Positions 28,207 through 37,998 of a stretch of 64,000 nucleotides of DNA are shown here, one piece after another. Under the pieces are notes generated by a model, which was not told where the DNA came from, searched no databases, and saw only the letters and a program-made list of their open reading frames with translations. A program made the position numbers and the translations under genes. Source of the stretch: Chryseobacterium aurantiacum (GTDB lineage Bacteria; Bacteroidota; Bacteroidia; Flavobacteriales; Weeksellaceae); assembly GCF_003020585.1 (NCBI RefSeq), contig NZ_PXUE01000002.1, forward strand, positions 372,001 through 436,000, in the 5' to 3' direction. Each line of letters opens with the position of its first letter. Positions within the stretch are counted from its first letter, which is position 1.

Positions 28207-28222
28207 TATACCAATCGGTATA
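28207..28222. promoter_or_regulatory. Second, near-perfect TetR-type operator
   Basis: TATACCAATCGGTATA has seven of eight base pairs symmetric and shares the ACC-N4-GGT core of the site at 28135. It lies upstream of the candidate -7 element and overlaps the -33 region of the thiolase promoter. Confidence 0.6.
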
Positions 28223-28271
28223 TTGGCGCTTTAAAAAAAATCCTCTCTCTTTCCGGTAAGATATTGAATCT

Positions 28272-28772
28272 TTAATCTCTGCTTAACTGATCCAGCTTTT
28301 TCAATAAGGTTGGCATCCTGTAAGCTCCGTGCATTTGTTCCACATGACGCTTAACCTGGTCTACGTCAATGCCTTTAGCTGTAATAAATAATGGTGTTTT
28401 GCTTTCACCACGAAACACATTTCTCCTTTGGGAATCGGGAGTGGTAAATTCATTTTTGGCGATTCCCACCACTGCAAATTTTTCTTTTAGAACGTCATAG
28501 AGATGCCCACCCAAACCAATCTTACCATGATCATCAAGAGTAACATAGCCATCAACAATGATCACATCACCATCTTTTAATACGATCTTATTTAACAAAC
28601 TTAGAATGCATGGGAGTTCTCTTTTATAAAATGCACCACTTTCATAACCGGAATTGATGTCTGTTTGTTCAGTAAAGGTTTCTATTTCTCTTTCGGAGGT
28701 CCAGTCATTAAACGCAATACACACCGTATTGGCATAATCCTCGTAATAGTAGGTATCGAAAGCGTAAATCAT
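28272..28772 (-). CDS. Endonuclease V-like protein
   Basis: A 166-aa protein with the overall pattern of endonuclease V: an N-terminal acidic FDTYYY, GAFYKRELPCILSLL (RE), DVIIVDGYVTLDDHGKIGLGGHLYDVL, VVGIAKNEF, RGESKTPLFITAKGIDVDQV, and a terminal YRMPTLLKKLDQLSRD. Endonuclease V cleaves DNA or RNA near deaminated bases (inosine). It is much shorter than typical (about 220-230 aa) because the N-terminal and connecting segments are reduced, and activity cannot be assumed. It overlaps the VOC gene by 4 bases, so the two are translationally coupled. Confidence 0.65.
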   Translation of the reverse strand: MIYAFDTYYYEDYANTVCIAFNDWTSEREIETFTEQTDINSGYESGAFYKRELPCILSLLNKIVLKDGDVIIVDGYVTLDDHGKIGLGGHLYDVLKEKFAVVGIAKNEFTTPDSQRRNVFRGESKTPLFITAKGIDVDQVKRHVEQMHGAYRMPTLLKKLDQLSRD

Positions 28773-29143
28773 ATTTCTCTTCTAAAAAATTCACCAAAAT
28801 GCCACAATATTCCAGAGGGATCGTGTACAAAACATTCTTTTCCCCAATCCATCGTTTTTACAGGAGTAAGTCTTACATTTTCATATTTTTCTGTAAGCCC
28901 CAGAGACTGAAGCTCATTCCAGAATTCATCTGTATTGACAACTTCCATAAAAATCATGGTATTATCAACCCAGTCTTTCGCATAATAGTCCTGAAGGTAA
29001 AAACCGATTTCTTCTCTTATAAACAGTGATAATTTGGCCTCCAGAACAACTTCTTCAAACCCCAGATCTTTGTAAAATTGTCTGCTGATATCAAAATCTT
29101 GTGCCCCGATAAAGGGTCTTATGGATTTCAGTTTTGGTGTCAT
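28769..29143 (-). CDS. VOC/glyoxalase-like protein
   Basis: A 124-aa protein of the vicinal oxygen chelate superfamily: RPFIGAQDFDISRQFYKDLGFEEVV, then LFIREEIGFYLQDYY and the closing GKECFVHDPSGILWHFGEF. One beta-alpha-beta-beta-beta pair per half is visible. Members include glyoxalases and fosfomycin/bleomycin resistance proteins; metal ligands are not clear enough for an enzymatic call. It overlaps the downstream endonuclease V-like gene and the upstream GNAT gene by 4 bases each. Confidence 0.75.
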   Translation of the reverse strand: MTPKLKSIRPFIGAQDFDISRQFYKDLGFEEVVLEAKLSLFIREEIGFYLQDYYAKDWVDNTMIFMEVVNTDEFWNELQSLGLTEKYENVRLTPVKTMDWGKECFVHDPSGILWHFGEFFRREI

Positions 29144-29589
29144 AATATTTTTGTTTCCCAGTCTTTAAAGGTCATTTCAAACTTAATTTCTCCTTTTCCA
29201 TGGCTTCCAATCTCAGTCCATCCGGATTTTCTATAAAAAGCTTCTGCTCTTGTTCCTGGTGAAGTCCCAAGCCAGATATTGTCTTTTTTCTGTCCAAAAT
29301 ACCAATCCATCATCATATTGTGAAGCTTTCTTCCTATTCCTTTCTTTTCAAAATCAGGATGCAGAAATAGCGCCCAGACATTATTTTCTTTCAAATCTAC
29401 TATTGAAAAACCAACAATCTGATCAGCTTCTTCAGCTACCCATCCTTTTCCTCTTTCAAACAAAAACTCTTCACAATCTTTGTCTGTAACCAGGCCCGGA
29501 TCAGATAATGTATTTTCCTTTACTGAATTTCTTATCACCTGAATCTGAGGAATATCTTCTATTCTGGCTTCACGAATGGTTATATTCAT
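29140..29589 (-). CDS. GNAT N-acetyltransferase
   Basis: A 149-aa acetyl-CoA-dependent acyltransferase: ITIREARIEDIPQI, FSIVDLKENNVWALFLHPDFEKKGIGRKLHNMM (the acetyl-CoA pyrophosphate loop motif, Q/RxxGxG/A as KKGIGRK) and AEAFYRKSGWTEIG. I use the ATG at 29589; the TTG eight codons upstream is improbable. It is the first gene of a three-gene overlapping unit (GNAT, VOC, endonuclease V-like). Substrate unknown. Confidence 0.85.
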   Translation of the reverse strand: MNITIREARIEDIPQIQVIRNSVKENTLSDPGLVTDKDCEEFLFERGKGWVAEEADQIVGFSIVDLKENNVWALFLHPDFEKKGIGRKLHNMMMDWYFGQKKDNIWLGTSPGTRAEAFYRKSGWTEIGSHGKGEIKFEMTFKDWETKIL

Positions 29590-29665
29590 TATTTGGGGGA
29601 TATACAAAGACAAAAAGCTCTTCTTACAAACTTTATGTCTTTGTTTTCCCTAGTATTTTAAATTC

Positions 29666-30709
29666 TTATTGTTTTCTGTCAACTACAATTCTGTCTGCTC
29701 TATTAGCAATATCCCAGGCTGTAGTAAAAATAAGCTGGGTTCTTTTTTCCAAAAGTTTATAGTCAATCTTTTCAGGATCATCTGTAGGCTTGTGATAATC
29801 TTCATGAATTCCGTCAAAGAAAAATGCTACAGGAACATTGTTTTTCGCAAAATTATAGTGGTCTGAACGATAGTATAATTGTTCCGGATCATTAAGATCA
29901 TCGTATTTGTAATTTAACTCCAGGTTATTGGTTCTTTTGTTAGCTGCTTCATTAATTACTTTGAGCTGAGAACTTAGCATGTCTGAACCTATTACATATA
30001 CATATTGCTTTCCTCTATTGGCAGGATCATCGCGCCCAATCATATCAATATTAAGATCTACAACCGTATTTGCTAAAGGGAAAACCGGATTGTCTGTATA
30101 ATATTCTGAACCAAATAAGCCATGCTCTTCTCCTGTAACATGCAGGAACAGAACAGATCTTTTAGGACCTTTGCCTGCCTTTTTAGCCTGCTGAAACGCT
30201 TTTGCCATCTCCATTACAGCAACGGTTCCGCTTCCGTCATCATCAGCACCATTGTATACCGTTCCGTTTTTTGTTCCAACGTGGTCATAATGCGCAGAAA
30301 CTACAACAATTTCCTCGGGTTTCTCACTTCCCTCTATGAAAGCCAGGATATTCTCAGAATCAGGAAGGTTTCCACCGCCTCTTTTCTTCATAAATTCTGA
30401 CGGAACTTTCTGATAATAAGATCCTAGTGCCTTTGGGTGAGAAACTCCCAAGCTCTTATAATAGTTAACAATATACTCACCCGCCTTTTTCTGTCCTTTA
30501 CTTCCTGTATCTCTGCCCTCCATTTCGTCAGAAGCAATTACATACAGGTTTTTCTTCAGATCATCAGCCTTAATCATATTGTAAGCATCTGTAAATGCCT
30601 TGTTATGTTTTGTAGAGACAGGGTGTGATGAAGCTCCATCAGAAACCTTTGCTGTTCCACAACTGGCCATTACAGCTATCGAGAATAGCGGAATAAGTAT
30701 TTTTTTCAT
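29666..30709 (-). CDS. M28-family zinc peptidase, lipoprotein
   Basis: A 347-aa exopeptidase with a lipobox MASC (cysteine 17). The M28 core shows metal ligands in order: VVSAHYDHVG, NGADDDGSGTVAVMEMA, THVTGEEHG-type segment LHVTGEEHGLFGSEYY, NIDMIGRDD, and SDHYNFAKNNVPVAFFFDGIHEDYHKPTDD. These match a co-catalytic dizinc aminopeptidase. Anchored in the outer membrane or periplasm, it releases amino acids from peptides. It stands alone with 76 bases to the GNAT gene. Confidence 0.9.
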   Translation of the reverse strand: MKKILIPLFSIAVMASCGTAKVSDGASSHPVSTKHNKAFTDAYNMIKADDLKKNLYVIASDEMEGRDTGSKGQKKAGEYIVNYYKSLGVSHPKALGSYYQKVPSEFMKKRGGGNLPDSENILAFIEGSEKPEEIVVVSAHYDHVGTKNGTVYNGADDDGSGTVAVMEMAKAFQQAKKAGKGPKRSVLFLHVTGEEHGLFGSEYYTDNPVFPLANTVVDLNIDMIGRDDPANRGKQYVYVIGSDMLSSQLKVINEAANKRTNNLELNYKYDDLNDPEQLYYRSDHYNFAKNNVPVAFFFDGIHEDYHKPTDDPEKIDYKLLEKRTQLIFTTAWDIANRADRIVVDRKQ

Positions 30710-30893
30710 AAAGAATAAATTTCTTAAAAATAATAATTTTTATTGAATCTAAAGGAAAACTTACAAATTGAAGCTCACTTAATGATGATTTTTAAATATA
30801 TTCAAGAAAAACACAGCAAACAACACGCGAATATTCAAAAATACCAACAAAACAATATCTGTTTTTCATTATATTTGACAAAATACAATATGA

Positions 30894-32033
30894 ATGAAAA
30901 AAATTCATGGATTTACCCATTATTCCTTTTTTACGGAAATGTCTGAGATGGCTTCCAAACATGGGAGCTTTGATCTTTCTTTGGGACTTCCGGATTTTGA
31001 TATTGATGAGCGATTGAAATCATTTTTAAAAGAATCTGCCAACCTCGATACTCATAACTATGAACCTCTTGCCGGAAGCCCGTTACTGATCGAAAAAATT
31101 GTGGCCTTTAATGCAAAACGGGAAAATAAAATCCAACTTAAAGCTCATGAAATCACCATTGTTCCTTGTGCAACCTTTGCTTTATATACTGCCCTTAAAT
31201 CTATTTTAAATCAGAATGATGAAGTTATTATTATTCAACCATCTTACTACACCTACGGGCCTTCAGTAGTAATGAATGAGGGAATTCCCGTCTATTATGA
31301 TCTTGAAGATGATTTTACAATAAACTGGGACCTTTTTAAAAACTGCATCTCTGAAAAAACCAAGGCTATTATCGTCAATTCTCCACAAAATCCAACCGGA
31401 AAAATTTGGAAACAGGAAGACTGGAATCAACTTTATGAGCTAATTAAGGATCAGGAAATCTATTTAATTTCAGAAGAAATTTATGACACTTATTGTTATG
31501 ATCAAGCTGAACACTACAGTTCGTTTATTCATCCTGAGCTTAGAAAAAGAACTTTTTGTGTTTTTTCTTTTGGCAAAATGTTTCATACATCAGGCTGGAA
31601 AGTAAGTTACATGCTTGCTTCTGAGGAATTGACCACCTTATTCAGGAGCCATCAGCAATATATTTCCTATAGTGCAAATGCCCCTGCTCAGTATGCTTTG
31701 GCAAAGTATCTGGAAATATTTGATCCTGCCCTAAACAAAAGTGTAATGCAGAAAAAAAGGGATATTTTTAATGAACTGCTCAAGGAAACTCCCTTAGAAA
31801 TTGAACAAAAGACTGAGGGAAGTGTTTTTCAGGTTGTCAATTTCAGAAATGTATCTAAAACAATGACTGATGTAGAGTTTTCAAAATGGCTTACCATTGA
31901 CAAAAAAGTAGCCTGTCTCCCTCTTTCTGCCTTTTATAATTCAAGACAAAACTCAGATTATATTCGATTTAGTTTTGCAAAAAAAGATGAAGTCATTATA
32001 CAGGCGCTGGAGCATCTCAGAAAAAACCTCTAA
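30894..32033 (+). CDS. PLP-dependent aminotransferase (methionine aminotransferase-like)
   Basis: A 379-aa fold-type I aminotransferase. It starts near SLGLPDFDIDERLKSFL, has YEPLAGSPLLIEKIV, the substrate/PLP region NSPQNPTGKIW, and the PLP lysine in SFGKMFHTSGWKVSYM. The sequence resembles the YbdL/methionine-transaminase group, which uses methionine, aromatic amino acids or kynurenine; the preferred substrate is inferred. ATG 30894 is used, since the overlapping ATG at 30890 leads to a very short frame. A TATATTTG -7 element (30870-30877) lies 16 bases upstream. Confidence 0.85.
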   Translation: MKKIHGFTHYSFFTEMSEMASKHGSFDLSLGLPDFDIDERLKSFLKESANLDTHNYEPLAGSPLLIEKIVAFNAKRENKIQLKAHEITIVPCATFALYTALKSILNQNDEVIIIQPSYYTYGPSVVMNEGIPVYYDLEDDFTINWDLFKNCISEKTKAIIVNSPQNPTGKIWKQEDWNQLYELIKDQEIYLISEEIYDTYCYDQAEHYSSFIHPELRKRTFCVFSFGKMFHTSGWKVSYMLASEELTTLFRSHQQYISYSANAPAQYALAKYLEIFDPALNKSVMQKKRDIFNELLKETPLEIEQKTEGSVFQVVNFRNVSKTMTDVEFSKWLTIDKKVACLPLSAFYNSRQNSDYIRFSFAKKDEVIIQALEHLRKNL

Positions 32034-32105
32034 TATCAAGAGAAGCAAAAAGAATCTGAAAAAAAAATATATTTTAAAAGTCTTATTATCATAACAGATA
32101 AGCAT

Positions 32106-32135
32106 AAAAAAGCATCACAAATGTGATGCTTTTTT
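32106..32135. terminator. Bidirectional terminator
   Basis: AAAAAAGCATCACA and its complement TGTGATGCTTTTTT form a 14-bp stem with a tight loop, between convergent aminotransferase and pyrophosphatase genes. Confidence 0.85.
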
Positions 32136-32150
32136 CTATTTCTATTGATC

Positions 32151-34880
32151 TTAAAGAGCAAGTACTCTTACATCAATTCTTCTGTTCTTGGCCTTACACT
32201 CGTCTGTGTCATTGGCTTCACAAATTGGATGCTGCGAGCCATACCCCTCTGCTTCTACTCTTTCTGCAGATACTCCCAACTCCAGTAGTTTAAGTTTTGC
32301 AGTCTGCGCTCTTAGATTTGAAAGTCGCAGATTGTTTTCTTCGTTACCACTGTTGTCTGTATATCCTCCCAGTTTTATTTTGAGATCAGGATAGGCATTC
32401 AGGAGTTCAGCAAGGTTATTCAATTGTAATTCATACCCTTCTTTCAGATCACTGGATCCTGTTTCAAAATAAAGATTTTCAATGGTATACCATTTATTAG
32501 GATCCAAAGCTGCTTTATCTTTTTGATTAACAACAGCATACAATTGATAAAGCTGACTAGCTTCTCCTACTGCAATTGTTTTACCTCCTTTTAGTTTTAC
32601 TTTTTGAATGTTTCCGGTTTCATATACAAAATCTCCATTTTCATTAAGATGTCCTTTCACTTCGCCAGAAATAACCGGACCTGTTGCAATACCTGTATGG
32701 CTATCTGAAGTGCTTGAAATTCCGGTTAAGCTTTCAATCTTAGCCTTTCTGTTCGCTTCAATTTTATCTTTATGTACAATAGCCAGTGTAGGTGCAATAA
32801 CCAAAGAAACAATTGACATCAGCTTAATCAAAATGTTCATGGAGGGTCCTGAAGTATCTTTAAATGGATCTCCTACTGTATCTCCTGTTACTGAGGCTTT
32901 ATGAGGTTCTGAACCTTTATAATAGGTTTGTCCGTTAATGTCTACCCCTTTTTCAAATGATTTTTTAGCATTATCCCAAGCTCCACCTGCATTGTTCTGA
33001 AACATCCCCATCAGAACACCGCACACGGTAGCCCCTGCCAAAAATCCTCCCAGTACTTCAGGTCCAAAAATAAACCCGATCAATAAAGGTGAAATGATTG
33101 CAATTGCTCCCGGCAACATCATCTTTCTGATGGATGCATCTGTAGAAATAGCCACACATTTTTCATATTCAGGTTGCGCTTTACCCTCTAAAATCCCTGG
33201 AATTTCCCGGAACTGTCTTCTTACTTCTTCCACCATTGCCATAGCGGCTTGTCCTACTGCCGTGATGGCTAATGATGAGAAAATGAAAGGAATCATCCCT
33301 CCTACAAATAATCCCGCCAAAACATCTGCTCTGTAAATATCAATACCATCGATACCTGCAATTCCTACGAATGCAGCAAACAGCGCCAAGGCCGTTAATG
33401 CAGCTGAAGCAATGGCAAAACCTTTTCCTGTTGCTGCTGTTGTATTTCCTACAGCATCCAGAATATCTGTTCTTTCACGAACTTCTTTAGGCAGCTCACT
33501 CATTTCGGCTATCCCTCCTGCATTATCTGCAATAGGTCCAAAAGCATCAATAGCGAGCTGCATTGCTGTAGTAGCCATCATTCCGGCAGCTGCAATAGCT
33601 ACCCCATACAATCCGGCACATAAATAGGAACCATAAATTCCTCCTGCCAATACAATAATCGGAAGTAATGTTGATTCCATTCCGACAGAAAGTCCACCGA
33701 TAATATTGGTTGCATGCCCTGTTGAAGACTGTCTCACAATGCTGGAAACCGGTCTTTTTCCCATGGCAGTATAATATTCTGTGATAATACTCATAAGCGT
33801 TCCTACCACTAAACCTACCATTATAGCCCCGAAAACACCCATTTTGGTAAATTCATGACCTCTAAGAATCATTTTTTCCGGAAGAAGATAGGTTACCAGA
33901 AAATAGGAAGAGATAGCGGTAATAACAATACTTCCCCAGTTTCCCAGATTGAGTGCATTTTGTACACTCGAGGTAGACAACCCTTCATTATCATTGATTT
34001 TCACAAATAAAGTTCCTATCATTGAAAAAATAATCCCTGTTCCTGCAATGAGCATAGGTAATAAGATGGGTGCAAAACCACCAAATGAATCATCCGAAAT
34101 TGTCTCTCTTCCTAAAACCATTGTGGCCAGAACTGTTGCCACATAGGAGCCAAAAAGGTCAGCCCCCATTCCTGCAACATCTCCCACGTTATCTCCTACA
34201 TTATCAGCAATTGTAGCAGGGTTTCTAGGATCATCCTCAGGAATTCCTGCTTCTACCTTTCCTACAAGGTCAGCTCCTACATCAGCAGCTTTTGTATAGA
34301 TACCTCCGCCTACTCTCGCGAAAAGAGCAATAGATTCTGCTCCCAGAGAAAACCCGGTAAGAATCTCAATTGTCCTTTCCATTTCGTGAGAATCTACTGT
34401 GGCATCCGGTGCAAAAATCTGCTTAACGATTAAGAATAAAGCTCCCAATCCTAACACAGCAAGTCCGGCAACTCCCATTCCCATCACAGAACCTCCTGTA
34501 AAAGATACCTTAAGCGCCTTTGCTAATGAAGTTTTTGCTGCTTCTGCAGTTCTTACATTGGCTTTTGTAGCAATCTTCATCCCAATAAAGCCTGCCAATG
34601 CAGAAAATATAGCACCTACCACGAAGGCAAGACCTATACTCCAGTGAGAATTTGCATTACTGGAGCCCATCACCGCCAATAAAATAGCTACGACAACGAC
34701 GAAGTAGGTTAAAATCTTATATTCAGCCTTTAAAAAAGCCATTGCACCATCAGCGATATGACCACTGATAATTTTCATTTTTTCATTTCCGGCATTCTGC
34801 TTATTGACCCAGTTGCTTTGAAAAAATGTATAAAGCAAAGCTATCACCCCAAAAACCGGAATTAAATAGAACAAATCCAT
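32151..34880 (-). CDS. hppA: Membrane ion-pumping pyrophosphatase fused to an OmpA domain
   Basis: A 909-aa protein. Residues 1 to about 700 are a membrane pyrophosphatase with about 16 membrane helices; hallmarks are [49 protein letters not shown] (Ala in GNTTAA indicates the K+-dependent class) and [12 protein letters not shown]. It hydrolyses pyrophosphate and pumps Na+ or H+ across the inner membrane; the ion cannot be told from the sequence with certainty. A linker of about 90 residues leads to an OmpA-like domain at about 798-909 ([58 protein letters not shown]), which binds peptidoglycan. M-PPases have their C terminus outside the cytoplasm, so the fusion is topologically sensible. Confidence 0.9.
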   Translation of the reverse strand: MDLFYLIPVFGVIALLYTFFQSNWVNKQNAGNEKMKIISGHIADGAMAFLKAEYKILTYFVVVVAILLAVMGSSNANSHWSIGLAFVVGAIFSALAGFIGMKIATKANVRTAEAAKTSLAKALKVSFTGGSVMGMGVAGLAVLGLGALFLIVKQIFAPDATVDSHEMERTIEILTGFSLGAESIALFARVGGGIYTKAADVGADLVGKVEAGIPEDDPRNPATIADNVGDNVGDVAGMGADLFGSYVATVLATMVLGRETISDDSFGGFAPILLPMLIAGTGIIFSMIGTLFVKINDNEGLSTSSVQNALNLGNWGSIVITAISSYFLVTYLLPEKMILRGHEFTKMGVFGAIMVGLVVGTLMSIITEYYTAMGKRPVSSIVRQSSTGHATNIIGGLSVGMESTLLPIIVLAGGIYGSYLCAGLYGVAIAAAGMMATTAMQLAIDAFGPIADNAGGIAEMSELPKEVRERTDILDAVGNTTAATGKGFAIASAALTALALFAAFVGIAGIDGIDIYRADVLAGLFVGGMIPFIFSSLAITAVGQAAMAMVEEVRRQFREIPGILEGKAQPEYEKCVAISTDASIRKMMLPGAIAIISPLLIGFIFGPEVLGGFLAGATVCGVLMGMFQNNAGGAWDNAKKSFEKGVDINGQTYYKGSEPHKASVTGDTVGDPFKDTSGPSMNILIKLMSIVSLVIAPTLAIVHKDKIEANRKAKIESLTGISSTSDSHTGIATGPVISGEVKGHLNENGDFVYETGNIQKVKLKGGKTIAVGEASQLYQLYAVVNQKDKAALDPNKWYTIENLYFETGSSDLKEGYELQLNNLAELLNAYPDLKIKLGGYTDNSGNEENNLRLSNLRAQTAKLKLLELGVSAERVEAEGYGSQHPICEANDTDECKAKNRRIDVRVLAL

Positions 34881-35016
34881 AGTTTATTATTTTTATATTA
34901 AAAAATCGTAATTAGTTTTATAAATATAACAAAATTATAAATACATTATAAGATAATCCCCCAATAAAACATTATTTCGTAGATTTGTTTGTCACCATAA
35001 AATGAATTAAATAACT

Positions 35017-36738
35017 ATGAAAAACTTCATTTACATTCTTTTATTGACAATAACCATGAGTGGTTGTCAGAACAAAATTCCGCAAGAGAAAGCTGATAGT
35101 ATTTATTTTGGAGGTTCTATTTTAACGATGGAAGACGCTTCTCCCAATGTTGAAGCTGTAGCCATAAAAAATGGAAAAATACTTTTTACAGGAACGAAAT
35201 CAGATGCCAATCATTATGCAGAACCCGCAACCAGAATGATTGATCTTAATGGTAAGACTCTCCTTCCCGGTTTTATAGATGTTCATGGGCACCTGACTTC
35301 AAGAGCGGGAATTATGGATGCGGTAGATCTTTCGCCAGATCCATATGGCACTGTTAATTCTATTAAAGATCTACAGAATACTATTAAAAATTATCTTAAA
35401 GAAAATAAAGTAAATGATAAGCAACCTATTATAGGAAATGGTTATGATGATGCTATTATGACAGAGCACCGTCATCCAACAAGAGCAGAACTGGATGCCA
35501 TTAGTAAAACCAATCCAATAATGGTTATTCATGCTTCAGGCCATGCCAGTGTTGCAAACAGTGCTATGCTGAAATACCTACAAATACCTGAATCCGTAAA
35601 AGATCCCGAAGGGGGACATTTTGGAAGAGATAAAAAAACCGGAAAATTAAATGGGAAACTGGAAGAAAATGCAAGTTTTAAAGCATTACTTACTTTAACC
35701 GAAAAAATGAATAAAGGGAAAGATACCCAGGCACAAGCCCTACAGAATCTGATAAAAGCCCAGGAAGAATGGCTGAGTTATGGACAAACCACTATTTGTG
35801 ATGGAAGAACGATGGGAGAAAGTGTAGCTCTTTTACAAAATGCAGCATCTCAAAATCTTTTTAAAGCAGATGTTGTGTATTTTCCAGATTATGAATATTT
35901 TAAAAATGATTTTAATACTTTCAAGCCAAAGTATATGCACTATGAAAATCATTTGAAATTGGCAGGATTTAAGTTTTCAGATGACGGATCTCCACAAGGT
36001 AAAACAGCATGGCTCACAATACCGTATTTAATCCCTCCAGAGGGACAATCCAAAGATTATAAGGGCTTCCCTATCTTTACTGATGAAACATTATATACAG
36101 ATTTGAAAACCTTATTTCAAAATCATATCACAGCACAACTTCATGTGAACGGTGACGCCGCTATAGATCAGGCAATACGGGTTATTCAACGATTAAAAGA
36201 CGAAAATATCTACAAGCCGGAATTGCGTGCCACACTGATCCATGTACAAAACAGCCGTCCGGATCATATTCAAAAAATAAAGGATTTGGGAGTCATTCCA
36301 TCCTATTTTTCTACCCATGCCTATTTATGGGGTGACTGGCATTATTCAAGTGTTTTTGGCCCTGAGCGCGCCTCTTTTATAAGTCCGGCAAATTCAGCAT
36401 TGAAGGCAGGTATTCCTTTTACAATTCATCATGATTCTCCCGTTACTCCACCCGATTTGATTACGGCAGTATATGCAGCTGTAAATAGAAAAACCCGCTC
36501 AGGAAGAATTCTCGGACCTAATGAAAGAATCACTCCTCTTCAGGCATTAAAGGCAATAACCATTAATGGAGCCTATCAATTGCAGGAAGAAGATAGAAAA
36601 GGCTCTATTAAAACCGGCAAATTGGCTGATTTTGTTATACTTGATCAAAATCCTCTAACCATAGATCCAGAAAAAATCCGAGATATCACTGTTCTTGAAA
36701 CCATAAAAGAAGGAAGATCAGTTTACAAAAGAAATTAA
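35017..36738 (+). CDS. YtcJ-like amidohydrolase lipoprotein
   Basis: A 573-aa protein with a lipobox TMSGC (cysteine 17). Amidohydrolase family 3 features: VLDVNGK-like DLNGKTLLPGFIDVHGH (H90, H92), HASGHASVANSAML, KFSDDGSPQGKTAWLT, TAQLHVNGDAA, ATLIHVQNSRPDHI, and TIHHDSPVTPPD with the catalytic aspartate. Members hydrolyse N-substituted amino acids or similar amides. The anchor suggests a periplasmic enzyme. A TAGATTTG -7 element (34980-34987) lies 29 bases upstream. It converges on ppa across a terminator. Confidence 0.8.
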   Translation: MKNFIYILLLTITMSGCQNKIPQEKADSIYFGGSILTMEDASPNVEAVAIKNGKILFTGTKSDANHYAEPATRMIDLNGKTLLPGFIDVHGHLTSRAGIMDAVDLSPDPYGTVNSIKDLQNTIKNYLKENKVNDKQPIIGNGYDDAIMTEHRHPTRAELDAISKTNPIMVIHASGHASVANSAMLKYLQIPESVKDPEGGHFGRDKKTGKLNGKLEENASFKALLTLTEKMNKGKDTQAQALQNLIKAQEEWLSYGQTTICDGRTMGESVALLQNAASQNLFKADVVYFPDYEYFKNDFNTFKPKYMHYENHLKLAGFKFSDDGSPQGKTAWLTIPYLIPPEGQSKDYKGFPIFTDETLYTDLKTLFQNHITAQLHVNGDAAIDQAIRVIQRLKDENIYKPELRATLIHVQNSRPDHIQKIKDLGVIPSYFSTHAYLWGDWHYSSVFGPERASFISPANSALKAGIPFTIHHDSPVTPPDLITAVYAAVNRKTRSGRILGPNERITPLQALKAITINGAYQLQEEDRKGSIKTGKLADFVILDQNPLTIDPEKIRDITVLETIKEGRSVYKRN

Positions 36739-36763
36739 ACATCCATATCAAATTCATAAAATA

Positions 36764-36793
36764 AAAAGACAGACGAAAATTCGTCTGTCTTTT
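36764..36793. terminator. Bidirectional terminator
   Basis: AAAAGACAGACGAA (36764-36777) and TTCGTCTGTCTTTT (36780-36793) form a perfect 14-bp stem, ending both the amidohydrolase gene and the seven-gene operon that starts at lolD. Confidence 0.85.
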
Positions 36794-36820
36794 ATAGATT
36801 ATACGGTATCGAAGAAATTC

Positions 36821-37432
36821 TTATCCTCCGAATTTATCTGCGTAGTCTGTTTGAGAAGCTTTGATAACTTTTCTTGCATGTTCAGCGCCATACACTTCCT
36901 GAATTCTGCATTTTGCAGGCTCATCCGGTAGGTTTTTATATGTTAAGAAATAGTGCATTAATCTTTTTACTTCTGCTTCAGGTAGTTCAGTAATATCTCT
37001 AAAATGTCCGAAAGCATGGTCATTGATCATTACCGCAACAATTTTATCATCAGCTTCACCTCCGTCGATCATTTTGAAACCACCGATTGGAATAGCTTCC
37101 ATCAATAAACCTCCTGCGTGAATATTGTGAGAACTTAAAACACAAATATCTAGAGGATCATGATCTCCCATTGTAACATCAGTAGCTCCTGCTTCTACAG
37201 CAAGTCTCATCACTTCTTTATCACAATATGTTCTTGGAACAAAACCATATAAAGCCGGGATTATGTTAGAGAACTTCTGAGGTCTGTCTACTTTTAAATA
37301 TCCTGTTTCTTTATCTACTTCATATTTAATAGTATCTGAAGGAACAATTTCCACAAATACATTTACAACATTTGGCGCATCTTCCCCTGCAGAAATCCCG
37401 TGCCATGGATGTGCTTTAAAATTTGGAATCAT
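36821..37432 (-). CDS. ppa: Inorganic pyrophosphatase, family I
   Basis: A 203-aa soluble enzyme that hydrolyses PPi to phosphate. Family I features: NVVNVFVEIVPSDTIKYEVDKETGYLKVDRP, ALYGFVPRTYCDKEV, and the metal-binding signature GDHDPLDICVL with paired aspartates, then AVMINDHAFGHFRDI. It is the last gene in the lolD-to-ppa operon, 17 bases after the upstream gene. A membrane PPase also lies in the window, so this cell has both soluble and pumping routes. Confidence 0.95.
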   Translation of the reverse strand: MIPNFKAHPWHGISAGEDAPNVVNVFVEIVPSDTIKYEVDKETGYLKVDRPQKFSNIIPALYGFVPRTYCDKEVMRLAVEAGATDVTMGDHDPLDICVLSSHNIHAGGLLMEAIPIGGFKMIDGGEADDKIVAVMINDHAFGHFRDITELPEAEVKRLMHYFLTYKNLPDEPAKCRIQEVYGAEHARKVIKASQTDYADKFGG

Positions 37433-37449
37433 TATTTATCTGTTATTTT

Positions 37450-37962
37450 TTAAGTTATTATTAAAATTTCTTTTCTTAAATCCTCTATGGTTATTGTAAT
37501 GTAATCATCACTTTCCATATAGTTCATGATGAAAATGGTTTTGAACTCGTCCAGTTCAACCTCTCCTTTCAATCCATTATAGGTGGTATGAAGCAACTCA
37601 ATAATGGCATTTTTGGAGTCTACAATATTCTTCCATGAATGCTTCGTAAGGTATAACTGTTGTGAGGAGTTATATTCAAATTCTTCATTGATTGACTTTT
37701 CTGTAAGGAAAATAAACTCATGAACGGCCAATCCTCTATCAAATCTCTGGATAAGATTGGATGGCTTTATCCTGTCCAGAAACAGCGTCATTCTCTCATA
37801 AGAATGTGCTTTGTTCTCTGAATTTGACTTCACGGTAAGCAGTTTGATTTCCTGATTTTTAAGAGTAATGTACGAGTGTACAAATTGTCTAAGCAAAACC
37901 AGAAAAGGAATTGCAATGATTAATGCAAATGCATACGGTAGATATCCTGAAAAACTCGCCAT
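37450..37962 (-). CDS. Membrane-anchored hypothetical protein
   Basis: A 170-aa protein with a single N-terminal hydrophobic helix (about residues 8-28) followed by a mixed-charge soluble part containing ERMTLFLDRIKPSNLIQRFD, FIFLTEKSINEEFEYNSSQQLYLT and an acidic C terminus. I start at ATG 37962; the TTG five codons upstream is less likely. It sits inside the lolD-to-ppa operon with 36 and 17 bases to its neighbours. This type of protein occurs next to other genes in flavobacteria, but I cannot name its role. Confidence 0.65.
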   Translation of the reverse strand: MASFSGYLPYAFALIIAIPFLVLLRQFVHSYITLKNQEIKLLTVKSNSENKAHSYERMTLFLDRIKPSNLIQRFDRGLAVHEFIFLTEKSINEEFEYNSSQQLYLTKHSWKNIVDSKNAIIELLHTTYNGLKGEVELDEFKTIFIMNYMESDDYITITIEDLRKEILIIT

Positions 37963-37998
37963 AATTTTAGGATGCAAAATTACTAATATTTTCTGATA

